From positions 1 to 39,251 of IMG/VR virus record IMGVR_UViG_3300048778_000044: 39,251 bases of DNA; one strand, given 5' to 3'. Made by a program: the position numbers and the translations under genes. Of this stretch, positions 5,899-12,448 are shown in pieces. Under the pieces are notes generated by a model that worked only from the letters and a program-made list of their open reading frames with translations, did no database searches and was not told the DNA's origin. Position 1 is the stretch's first letter. Every line of letters begins with the position of its first letter. This stretch comes from a virus.

Positions 5899-6135
5899 AT
5901 GACCACCCGAACCGGACCGACCGTAGCGATGACCGCCCGCATATTCGTAGCACAAAACGAGGCGCTTAAAGTAGATTATCCGCAACTTAGCAAGAGCGCC
6001 TTAATGCGTGTCCTGTTACACTTATTCTTATCTAAACAACTACCTACAAATGTCTACCCTCTAGCTCTAGAGGAAATGGCTAGGGCCGAGCAGGCTCTAA
6101 AGAGCAATAAGATCAAACAAGTTTCTGCAACATAA
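5899..6135 (+). CDS. small hypothetical protein (78 aa)
   Basis: The ATG coincides with the predicted transcription start, and no ribosome site exists upstream, fitting leaderless translation. An in-frame ATG at 5929 is the alternative start and also lacks a clear ribosome site. The product is helical (LSKSALMRVLLHLFLSKQL) with a basic end and resembles a small DNA-binding regulator in size and make-up, but no defined motif is present. As first gene of the replication operon it could be a regulator. The family is unknown. Confidence 0.6.
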   Translation: MTTRTGPTVAMTARIFVAQNEALKVDYPQLSKSALMRVLLHLFLSKQLPTNVYPLALEEMARAEQALKSNKIKQVSAT

Positions 6136-6153
6136 GCACACAAGGAGAATAGC

Positions 6154-6924
6154 ATGGCAGAGCACGATGATTTCGTGATTGGTGATCTAGCTGATACAGA
6201 AGGTGAAGAAGATGCTAGAGATGCCGAAGCAGAATCTCCGGCGGAAGAAATCTTTGCGCCGACGGATGAGCCGGAAGAAATCACAGCAGAAGAAGCCTCA
6301 CACACGGATATTCCGGCAGAGCCAACAGAAGTTGAAGACTCCCATTTAACAGCGACAGTATGTGATGTGTGTCTTGAGCTAAACCTCACCCATCCAACGT
6401 CAGTTATAACCTGTGCTCGGTGTGGCCAACCGTTTTGTTTTCACTTTGCTTCTACGATTGATGCACAGTATTGTGTGAATTGTCTGAGTGATATTTCGGT
6501 GTCTAAGAGTGTTGTTACTAAAACTTATGAGCACAAAAATGACCAGGGTGACATAGTGTTTTATCGGCGCAGAGCCAGAGAAATACAGATTAGCGGTCTG
6601 GATTGGCTCTTTGCACAGCGTAAGATCAACGAACTTTCAGATCTTGAGCTTGATTTGAGTATTGAGTATCATCGAAATATCCTATCGCTGATGTGTACTG
6701 AGCAAGAGCAACGTCGCACAGCTAAGATGCACAGGTACGCTGGTGTGAAGATTCACTTAACACCTTCAGTGACAGATGTGAATCATACTACTACGACAAC
6801 GGTGAAGAAAACCCGTACAGTGTCAAAGACCAAAGCGCAAGAACAAATAGCGGCGCTGCTCAAGAATATGGCCGCTAAAGGAATGACGATGGATAAGATA
6901 GCTGCGATGCTGAAGAAAGCGTAG
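6154..6924 (+). CDS. zinc-finger protein with acidic N-terminus (256 aa)
   Basis: The ATG follows CAAGGAG. Residues 1-65 are almost purely acidic and Pro/Ala-rich. A cysteine-rich zinc module follows (CDVC at about 71-74, CARCGQPFCFH at about 87-97, CVNC at about 109-112), resembling a treble-clef or RING/FYVE-type double zinc site. The rest is a basic helical region with a Thr-rich linker (TTTTTVKKTRTVSKT) and an Ala/Lys/Met-rich C-terminal helix. I do not recognise a family. The modular plan suggests a scaffold or nucleic-acid-binding factor in replication. It is coupled to the DUF3310 gene 8 bases later. Confidence 0.75.
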   Translation: MAEHDDFVIGDLADTEGEEDARDAEAESPAEEIFAPTDEPEEITAEEASHTDIPAEPTEVEDSHLTATVCDVCLELNLTHPTSVITCARCGQPFCFHFASTIDAQYCVNCLSDISVSKSVVTKTYEHKNDQGDIVFYRRRAREIQISGLDWLFAQRKINELSDLELDLSIEYHRNILSLMCTEQEQRRTAKMHRYAGVKIHLTPSVTDVNHTTTTTVKKTRTVSKTKAQEQIAALLKNMAAKGMTMDKIAAMLKKA

Positions 6925-6932
6925 GAGATACA

Positions 6933-7214
6933 GTGAAAAATTTACCAGGTGTAAACGTGATTAATTCTGAGTTGAAAAAGAACGCAGAAGAATCTCTTAA
7001 ACTTCTCGGCGACGATCTAGTGAACCATCCTTCACACTATACCTTTGGTGATTTTGAGGTTATAGATGTGTTACAGGATTGGTTTCCAACGAGTCCACTG
7101 CTTTGGCAGGTTGTAAAGTATGTTGCTAGAGCACAGCACAAAGGTAATATGCTGCAAGACTTGAAGAAGGCTCAGTTTTATCTCAGCAAGCAAATTGCAG
7201 AATTGGAGAAGTAG
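6933..7214 (+). CDS. DUF3310 family phage protein (93 aa)
   Basis: The start is GTG at 6933 behind TAGGAG. The signature NHPSHYTFG near residues 31-39, then VIDVLQDW, KYVARAQHKGN and a final DLKKAQFYLSKQI helix, is the DUF3310 pattern. The family is widespread in phages next to nucleotide-metabolism and replication genes. Its activity is not established; some members are annotated as nucleotide-kinase-like, which this sequence does not prove. Its stop is directly followed by the ATG of the nuclease gene. Confidence 0.9.
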   Translation: MKNLPGVNVINSELKKNAEESLKLLGDDLVNHPSHYTFGDFEVIDVLQDWFPTSPLLWQVVKYVARAQHKGNMLQDLKKAQFYLSKQIAELEK

Positions 7215-8273
7215 ATGAAACCCTCCGGTCAGTTGATTGAGTTTCTTAATCGTACACCGTTGCCGTGGGTACGCTACGATGAGGCCAAGCAGAAGTTGAT
7301 TGTCGTCATAGATAACCACATGTTAAGCACTTATAGAAATTGTGCTCAACATTTCTTTTACTCCAACGTCCAAGGTTATCAAAAGAAATCCGGCGTCAAA
7401 GAAGGAGAAAAAGAACGTGCGTGGTACTTGGATTTTGGTGTTCTACTTCACAAGATGCTGGAGATGTACTATCAGGAGTTTAAGAATCTTGACTTTGATG
7501 TTACTAAGTGGGCTTCTGTCCGTGCTATGGCCGAATGGCAAGAAATGAACATGGATGCACACTCAGAACATAAGGAGTTTAAGGTTATCGGCGGCGTATT
7601 CGGTTTCGCTGGCTTGTTAATGCAGTATGCGTCTGTAATGTCGCCGTTGAATGAGAAGATCAGAGTTCTTGGCACAGAAGTCTCATTCGGTAGAAACGGT
7701 GAAGTTCCCTTATTCATTGGCGAGGATATTGAAATTTACCTTGCCGGTAGAATGGATCTGATCGTAGACGATGGCTATTTCATCTGTCCTATGGATCATA
7801 AGACAATGGGAGCCTTTCGCGGCGATCCTGGGATGCAGTTTGAGACAGAGGAAGGTCCGACAGGCTATATCTATGCACTCTCAAAGATTCTTCCTCAGTT
7901 TGTACCAGAGGATCAGCTCTTGAAACGTGATTGCTCGAAGATTCTGATGAACTTGATTCAGAAGAAGCCAGCTTCCACGCCGCAAGAACGGTTTAAGCGT
8001 GTACCGATTAGGAAGACAACAGAGCAGCTCGAAGCCTATCGTTATAGGATGCTTGCAACTGTACAGCATCTAATTCTCGATACAGAGAGTTTTGCAGCTA
8101 GTTCTCCTCTTTGGCGCAACACAACAGCTTGCACAAACTGGCACATGACAACGTGTGCGTTCAGAGATGTATGCAGACAGAGTTCTAGAGAAGCGGAACA
8201 AGCTACTCTCAACAATGGTTTCCTTAAGCTACCGATATGGGATACGGAAGCTGTTCAACCTACAACATTTTAA
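7215..8273 (+). CDS. PD-(D/E)XK nuclease, RecB/Cas4-like (352 aa)
   Basis: RecB-family nuclease motifs occur in order: LLHKML (His near residue 79), GRMDLI (178-183, motif II Asp) and MDHKT (193-197, the D-x-K). Cys43 in YRNC and a C-terminal trio C306, C314, C320 are placed as in AddB/Cas4-type nucleases that hold an iron-sulfur cluster around the fold. The spacing is not the textbook one, so the cluster is likely but not certain. The enzyme would resect or trim DNA ends. With the Sak4-like ATPase and SSB that follow, it forms a phage recombination module. Confidence 0.85.
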   Translation: MKPSGQLIEFLNRTPLPWVRYDEAKQKLIVVIDNHMLSTYRNCAQHFFYSNVQGYQKKSGVKEGEKERAWYLDFGVLLHKMLEMYYQEFKNLDFDVTKWASVRAMAEWQEMNMDAHSEHKEFKVIGGVFGFAGLLMQYASVMSPLNEKIRVLGTEVSFGRNGEVPLFIGEDIEIYLAGRMDLIVDDGYFICPMDHKTMGAFRGDPGMQFETEEGPTGYIYALSKILPQFVPEDQLLKRDCSKILMNLIQKKPASTPQERFKRVPIRKTTEQLEAYRYRMLATVQHLILDTESFAASSPLWRNTTACTNWHMTTCAFRDVCRQSSREAEQATLNNGFLKLPIWDTEAVQPTTF

Positions 8274-8295
8274 CAAGCAGGAGAAGGAGTAGCAC

Positions 8296-8604
8296 ATGGC
8301 AACAACGAAAACGTACGAACCTGTAACAAGTCTGCCGAATTTGCAGATTACTAAGTGCCAGCAGATGCTTGCAAATCATATGCAATGCTGGCGAGCAGGT
8401 GATTTTCTTGTCACAATTACTACTGACACGCCAACAGACGAGAATCCGGCAGCACAAACAGTCACGCAGTATCAGAAGTGTCGTGCTCATGCTTCCAGTG
8501 AGATGACACAAGATGCACAGATAACTGCGGATGAGGCGGCTCTGGCAGCAGCGCAAGCTGTTGTAGTGGCAGATACCGGATCTGTAGCAACCGTAAAGAA
8601 GTAA
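8296..8604 (+). CDS. hypothetical protein (102 aa)
   Basis: The ATG follows AGGAGAAGGAG. The N-terminal half has three cysteines and a short beta-rich segment (GDFLVTITTDT). The C-terminal 35 residues are Ala-rich and helical (DEAALAAAQAVVVA). No family is recognised. It lies inside the recombination operon between the nuclease and the small basic protein. Confidence 0.65.
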   Translation: MATTKTYEPVTSLPNLQITKCQQMLANHMQCWRAGDFLVTITTDTPTDENPAAQTVTQYQKCRAHASSEMTQDAQITADEAALAAAQAVVVADTGSVATVKK

Positions 8605-8626
8605 CTACCAAAGGAGCAGGAATCCA

Positions 8627-8818
8627 ATGGCAAAGTGGTATGTTGTAGGAAAAGGTGTTTGTGGTGTGGGCGCAAGAGCTGGCAATAACGCAAAATCAAA
8701 ACGTCGTGGACCATTTGACACCAAAGAAGAAGCCGAGCTTTTCCTAGCTGAGCAAAAAGCTACCTTTGAGCATGATGGTACAAGGTTCTCGGCTCACGTG
8801 GAAGAAGGAGAAGCATAA
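8627..8818 (+). CDS. small hypothetical protein (63 aa)
   Basis: The ATG follows AAAGGAG. The protein starts MAKWYVVGKG and continues with a basic loop (NAKSKRRGPF) and an acidic helix (KEEAELFLAEQ). This resembles the small SPOR-like or AP2-like beta-beta-alpha units seen in phage proteins, but that is not assignable by eye. Its stop overlaps the ATG of the Sak4-like gene (TAATG), so it is translated together with it. Confidence 0.65.
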   Translation: MAKWYVVGKGVCGVGARAGNNAKSKRRGPFDTKEEAELFLAEQKATFEHDGTRFSAHVEEGEA

Positions 8819-9600
8819 TGGCAACAACACTAAACGTGTTTACGAATATGACAGGAGTACGCTCTGAGGATGTACACGCCACAGAGCGTCTCAAGATTGC
8901 AATTATGGGAGTACCGAAGAGTGGGAAGAGTTGGCTTGCTGCTACGGCGCCGGGACCGATCAGATATTATGACTTTGATGATCGTGCTGAGTCGCTGGAA
9001 GGTAAACCTGATTTGTTTATTCTTTCTAAACCAACAATGCTTATGATTGAGTCAGATCTTTCAGTAATGAAAGCAAATAAGGCTAAAGGTCTAGCTCTTC
9101 CAACAACTGTTGTATTTGATTCTGTTACATTCATGGTAAAAGCTCTCGAAGACGAGATTCGCAGACAAGCTCCTACGCTTTTCAAGGGTATTAGAGTAGG
9201 TAATTCTACTACTGTATACAAAGGAAAAGACTGGGACGTTGTGGTAGGAGTACAAAGGTACTGCGAATATCTTATCGGTGAGCTTGTACCACTTGGAGTG
9301 AACATAATCTTTGTTTTCCACGAACGTGATGAAAAGGATAACGCTGAGTCTACTAAGGATGAAACCAAATACACTGGAAAGGTAGTGGTTAGTCCTCAGT
9401 ATCTTCAAAATATTCTCAGTCTTTTCAATGAAGTTTACCGTATTCAGGTTGACGGTAAGCAGAATTATAAAGTCACTTGCAAGCCAACGTATGATGTGAC
9501 GGCATCGACTACAATGTTACTTGATGCTACCGAACCGCCTAACATCATGGACATGATTGCGAAGCATAAGGCTAAACGAGCGGCGTTAGCAAAACTTTAA
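8818..9600 (+). CDS. Sak4-like RecA-fold recombination ATPase (260 aa)
   Basis: This is a P-loop ATPase of the phage AAA_24/Sak4 type. Walker A GVPKSGKS lies at residues 31-38, an early DFDDR at about 52-56, Walker B TTVVFDS at 96-102, and a later FVFHERDEKD. Sak4 proteins are short RecA relatives that anneal single strands with the help of a cognate SSB. The next gene encodes a DUF669-like SSB and the preceding genes a RecB-type nuclease, the standard arrangement. Length fits the family (about 230-270). Confidence 0.85.
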   Translation: MATTLNVFTNMTGVRSEDVHATERLKIAIMGVPKSGKSWLAATAPGPIRYYDFDDRAESLEGKPDLFILSKPTMLMIESDLSVMKANKAKGLALPTTVVFDSVTFMVKALEDEIRRQAPTLFKGIRVGNSTTVYKGKDWDVVVGVQRYCEYLIGELVPLGVNIIFVFHERDEKDNAESTKDETKYTGKVVVSPQYLQNILSLFNEVYRIQVDGKQNYKVTCKPTYDVTASTTMLLDATEPPNIMDMIAKHKAKRAALAKL

Positions 9601-9637
9601 CCAGATTTCAAAACCAAAGCGCAAGGAGCAGCACACA

Positions 9638-10138
9638 ATGGCATTTCAAATGTCGTATCAGAAAGAAGAACTCACTGGAGCATCGCCCGTACCAGCAGGA
9701 TGGTACACACTACAGATCAAGAACTTCCGTCCGAGGGCATCAAAGGATGGAGAGTCTGTGTCACTGAACGCCGAGCTTGCTATCATCAATAACGCAGAGT
9801 ATGATGGCCGCAGGATTTTCGCTGGCCTTAATTCTAAGGCTGGTTTCATTATCCTCGACTTCGTTCATGCTACCGGTTTGCCGATGGAAGAAGTACAGGA
9901 TGAGTTTGCTGGAACTGAAAAAGCTCACCTGACACTACCGGGGTTCTTTGAAGGTTCCGACACACATCCTGATGATCCTTCACAGTGGAAGTATCAAGGG
10001 CCGCTCTTGAACAAGACAATGGAAGTTGAGCTTGCGGAGACGGAGTATCAGGGTAAGAAGCGTAATGAAGTACGGCAGTTCAAATGCGCCGTGCCGGGTT
10101 GTACGGATAAGCATAGCACGAACCTAATCAAGAACTAA
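9638..10138 (+). CDS. DUF669-like single-stranded DNA-binding protein (166 aa)
   Basis: The start follows CAAGGAG. The opening (PVPAGWYTLQI), a beta-rich OB-like core with EYDGRRIFAGLN, and a partner position after a Sak4-like ATPase match DUF669, a phage protein family thought to act as SSB. A CAVPGC pair near the C-terminus replaces the acidic tail usual in cellular SSB. It would coat single strands made during recombination and replication. The gene ends just before a terminator-like hairpin. Confidence 0.75.
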   Translation: MAFQMSYQKEELTGASPVPAGWYTLQIKNFRPRASKDGESVSLNAELAIINNAEYDGRRIFAGLNSKAGFIILDFVHATGLPMEEVQDEFAGTEKAHLTLPGFFEGSDTHPDDPSQWKYQGPLLNKTMEVELAETEYQGKKRNEVRQFKCAVPGCTDKHSTNLIKN

Positions 10139-10143
10139 CACAG

Positions 10144-10180
10144 AAAGAGCGCGACTTCTACGGAGGTCGCCTCTTTTTCT
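10144..10180 (+). terminator. intrinsic terminator after SSB gene
   Basis: AAGAG-C-GCGAC (10145-10155) pairs with GTCGC-C-TCTT (10166-10176) across one mismatch, followed by a T-rich run (TTTTTCT). It probably lowers transcription from the recombination genes into the polymerase genes. Confidence 0.7.
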
Positions 10181-10210
10181 CTAAGCTCTTGAGGGGGAGC
10201 TTAGAGAAAA
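10175..10210 (+). other. perfect 14-bp hairpin before next gene
   Basis: TTTTCTCTAAGCTC (10175-10188) and GAGCTTAGAGAAAA (10197-10210) are exact complements with an 8-base loop. The left arm begins inside the T-run of the preceding terminator, and the right arm ends just before the ribosome site GGAG (10211-10214) of the next gene. The two hairpins cannot both extend fully, which hints at an attenuator or an RNase III-type processing site. Confidence 0.65.
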
Positions 10211-10221
10211 GGAGAATAAGA

Positions 10222-10422
10222 ATGAGCTACCATGATCTAAGTGAATGTACCCTTTCGCCACAAGAACGCTTAGAAGAAGCTGTCCGTATTATGGACATGC
10301 TTGAGAATTCATCTGAGCTAAGAGACAATGAACGTGGGATGATGGATAATGTTGTTAAGTATCAAACTTGTTCAGTAAAACAACTGTTTTGGTTTCGTGA
10401 TATCAAGGATCGTGTGCTATAA
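10222..10422 (+). CDS. small hypothetical protein (66 aa)
   Basis: The ATG at 10222 follows AAAAGGAGAATAAG; a start at 10189 would lie in the hairpin and is rejected. The protein is helical and acidic (SPQERLEEAVRIMDMLEN) with two cysteines. The family is unknown. The stop overlaps the next ATG (TAATG), so it is coupled to the UDG-like/exonuclease gene. Confidence 0.7.
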   Translation: MSYHDLSECTLSPQERLEEAVRIMDMLENSSELRDNERGMMDNVVKYQTCSVKQLFWFRDIKDRVL

Positions 10423-11510
10423 TGCCTTTCATTTCGCCTAGAGGTACGCCAACTTCGAGAATCTGGGTTATCCTATCAAAACCCTACGGCTCTGACAAAG
10501 GCACACTCTTCTCAGGAGGAATGGGTCATGTTTTCTTTAAGATGTTACAAGAAGCTGGTATCGCTCAGTCAGATTGTTATTTTACCTCTCGTTCGCCCAA
10601 TACTGACGACGCTCATGCTTGCGTCAATCTTGATGCTGAGTTAGCCCATCATACTCCTCCGATAATTCTCGTTCTAGGAGACGTGGCGGGTTGGTTTTTG
10701 CCAGAGTTACGCGAGCCGAAGCTAATGACTACAAGCGCAGGGCAGTTGCAGAAATATGCTGGCTCTTTGCTGTCGGCGCCGTCACTCTCATATCCACATT
10801 ACATGATTCCGATCTACGGTTCCGAAAGATGCGTGGCCGATTGGACAGAGCGGAACATTACTACCTATGTGGACTTACAGAAAGTCCGCGATGAGTTTAA
10901 GTATTGGCAAAAGCATGGCACACTTCAACCTCTTCCAGAACGTGTAATGAAGTATCAAGATATGGATACGGATGAGCTACTCTCTTATCTTGATCGCTTC
11001 CGTAATGCTAAGATTCTCTCAGATGATATTGAAAATCCTACGTACCGAAGTGCCAAGTACTCTCCGCACCCAGGGTATCCACTGTTAATGGGTCTTGCTG
11101 ACTCAAGTACGTTTGGGATTAGTTTTAAACTCTTTCGTGATAAGCCAAGCGAAAACAGAGAACTCTGGAGAAGACTTGATGATCTCTATTACAATGTTCC
11201 GATTCTCTTGGGTCAGAACTTCTTTAACTATGATGCACTGTTTCATAACATGCTGGGGTTTAGGATACGACTTGAGAGAGTCCAAGATACTTTGCTGCGC
11301 CATCATATCTTGTGGCCGGAGCTGAGTCATAAGTTACAGTTTATGACCAGACAGTATACTCGTGAGCCATACTATAAGGATGAGAGTCACCATTGGACAC
11401 TTAAATATATGGATAGATTTCGTAGATATAATTGTCTGGATGCTTGTATTACAAGAGAGATCTACGATGCCCAAGAACTTGAGTTTAACGAACGGCCACA
11501 CTTGAGGTGA
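10422..11510 (+). CDS. UDG-like domain fused to DEDD 3'-5' exonuclease (362 aa), N-terminal part of a split PolA
   Basis: Residues 1-155 resemble the uracil-DNA glycosylase superfamily: TLFSGGMGHVFFKMLQEAGI at 28-47, LVLGDVAGWFL at 83-93, then a DLQKVRDEF end. The catalytic motif is altered (LSKPYGSDKG instead of GEAPGxxED), so glycosylase activity is doubtful. Residues 190-355 carry the proofreading exonuclease motifs DDIE (201-204), GQNFFNYD (264-271) and YNCLD (336-340). In phage SPO1 a UDG domain, exonuclease and polymerase are one chain; here the chain ends after the exonuclease, and the polymerase is a separate gene about 0.9 kb downstream. Its last codons (EFNERPHLR, stop) are repeated after the HNH gene. 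Confidence 0.85.
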   Translation: MPFISPRGTPTSRIWVILSKPYGSDKGTLFSGGMGHVFFKMLQEAGIAQSDCYFTSRSPNTDDAHACVNLDAELAHHTPPIILVLGDVAGWFLPELREPKLMTTSAGQLQKYAGSLLSAPSLSYPHYMIPIYGSERCVADWTERNITTYVDLQKVRDEFKYWQKHGTLQPLPERVMKYQDMDTDELLSYLDRFRNAKILSDDIENPTYRSAKYSPHPGYPLLMGLADSSTFGISFKLFRDKPSENRELWRRLDDLYYNVPILLGQNFFNYDALFHNMLGFRIRLERVQDTLLRHHILWPELSHKLQFMTRQYTREPYYKDESHHWTLKYMDRFRRYNCLDACITREIYDAQELEFNERPHLR

Positions 11511-11967
11511 TAACCATTGAGAAGGACTCACATACGTTACGATGTCATTGACAAAGGCTATACGACACCCTGTTGGATTTGGCAAGGATGTACTCGTGAA
11601 GGCTACGGAATGAAACAGAATTTAACTGGTGGGCCTAGTAAAATGATGCAAGCTCATGTTTATTATTATGAACTTGCAAAAGGAAAAGTACCTGCTGGTT
11701 TAATACTAGATCATCTCTGTAATCAAAGAGCTTGTGTTAATCCAGACCATCTTGAGCCAAAGACTCATAAGGCTAACATACGAAGAGGTAAAGTTCCTGT
11801 TGTAACAAAAGAAATAGCTGCCAAGATCAAGGAGTTATATTCCACAGGAAAGTGGCAGCAAAGCTGTCTTGCGGCAGCGTTCAAAATCTCACAACCAACA
11901 GTGTCTCAAATTATAAGAGGCATAACTTGGAATTGAAGAATTTAACCAACGTCCACAGTTACGATAG
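11481..11967 (+). repeat. duplicated 3' end of exonuclease gene flanking the HNH gene
   Basis: Bases 11481-11510 encode EFNERPHLR-stop, and 11938-11967 encode EFNQRPQLR-stop. Seven of nine residues match, but only 21 of 30 bases; most differences are at third positions. The second copy is followed by GGAG and the next ATG, so it is the original gene end. The first copy is the replacement that came with the HNH gene. Confidence 0.8.
11517..11936 (+). CDS. HNH homing endonuclease with C-terminal HTH (139 aa)
   Basis: This is a free-standing HNH nuclease: CWIWQGC, then VYYYELAKGKVPAG, DHLCNQRACVNPDHLEP (residues about 65-81; His and Asn of the active site, flanking cysteines), followed by a NUMOD-like helix-turn-helix (QSCLAAAFKISQPTVSQIIRG). 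The start is TTG at 11517 with AGGTGA (11505-11510) as ribosome site, and that site includes the stop codon of the exonuclease gene. It sits between the two halves of DNA polymerase, a favourite homing target. A diverged copy of the exonuclease 3' end follows its stop. Confidence 0.9.
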   Translation: MRRTHIRYDVIDKGYTTPCWIWQGCTREGYGMKQNLTGGPSKMMQAHVYYYELAKGKVPAGLILDHLCNQRACVNPDHLEPKTHKANIRRGKVPVVTKEIAAKIKELYSTGKWQQSCLAAAFKISQPTVSQIIRGITWN

Positions 11968-11975
11968 GAGAATCA

Positions 11976-12128
11976 ATGAACAAGCATCTGACAAAAATTC
12001 GTGAAATCTGTGCGTTTCTTCGGCAACTTGTGCCGATTTGCTATCTTTCGGTACTACAGCATAGGCTGGATGAGATTGTTGCAGAAGTTGATGCTATCAA
12101 AGTGATTCTGGAAAGAGAGGGTTTGTAA
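11976..12128 (+). CDS. small helical protein (50 aa)
   Basis: The ATG at 11976 follows TAGGAG, and the stop overlaps the ATG of the next gene (TAATG). The product (MNKHLTKIREICAFLRQLVP ... LDEIVAEVDAIKVILERE) is a likely helical hairpin with a leucine-rich, charged coiled-coil second half. No family is recognised. Before the HNH insertion it would have directly followed the exonuclease gene, so a subunit-bridging role between exonuclease and polymerase chains is possible, though untested. Confidence 0.7.
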   Translation: MNKHLTKIREICAFLRQLVPICYLSVLQHRLDEIVAEVDAIKVILEREGL

Positions 12129-12448
12129 TGATTACTCCTAAGTTACTAACCTCAGCACAGATCAAAGCTATGAATCGCTTTCTCAAGAATCGTATGATTG
12201 CTTGGGGTGATATAACTTTAAGTAACGAGGCTGCTAATAGATTGGCATTACTTTGTCAAATTGAACCGATAAATCTTTCTTATGTACTTAGCAGAGATTC
12301 AGAGGCGATATCTTGTAGAACAGCTTTGGGATGGTATGTGACATTTCATCGCTTTGAACAAGGAATAGAACAAACCAATTATTTCGCACTAGAATATGAA
12401 GCATGGAATGACGCTGCCAATCGTCTAAGAATGGTTGAGAATGACTGA
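12128..12448 (+). CDS. hypothetical protein (106 aa)
   Basis: It is coupled to the preceding gene by TAATG and overlaps the polymerase gene by 8 bases. It is a soluble, mixed alpha/beta protein with LTSAQIKAMNRFLKNR at the start and aromatic strands (GWYVTFHRFEQG) in the middle. I do not recognise it. It lies between the two polymerase halves and may be an accessory factor; no motif shows this. Confidence 0.65.
   Translation: MITPKLLTSAQIKAMNRFLKNRMIAWGDITLSNEAANRLALLCQIEPINLSYVLSRDSEAISCRTALGWYVTFHRFEQGIEQTNYFALEYEAWNDAANRLRMVEND

Noticed and set aside
5759-5985. Minus-strand open frames across the second promoter
   Set aside because: They span a terminator and a promoter, have odd Cys/Arg/Ser-rich compositions and no ribosome site.
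10416-10421. TATAAT as a promoter for the UDG-like/exonuclease gene
   Set aside because: No -35-like hexamer 16-18 bases upstream, and the sequence coincides with a TAATG stop-start overlap.
11511-11967. Group I intron or intein around the HNH gene
   Set aside because: The exonuclease frame has its own stop before the HNH gene, its end is duplicated rather than interrupted, and no splicing motifs or intron core were seen.
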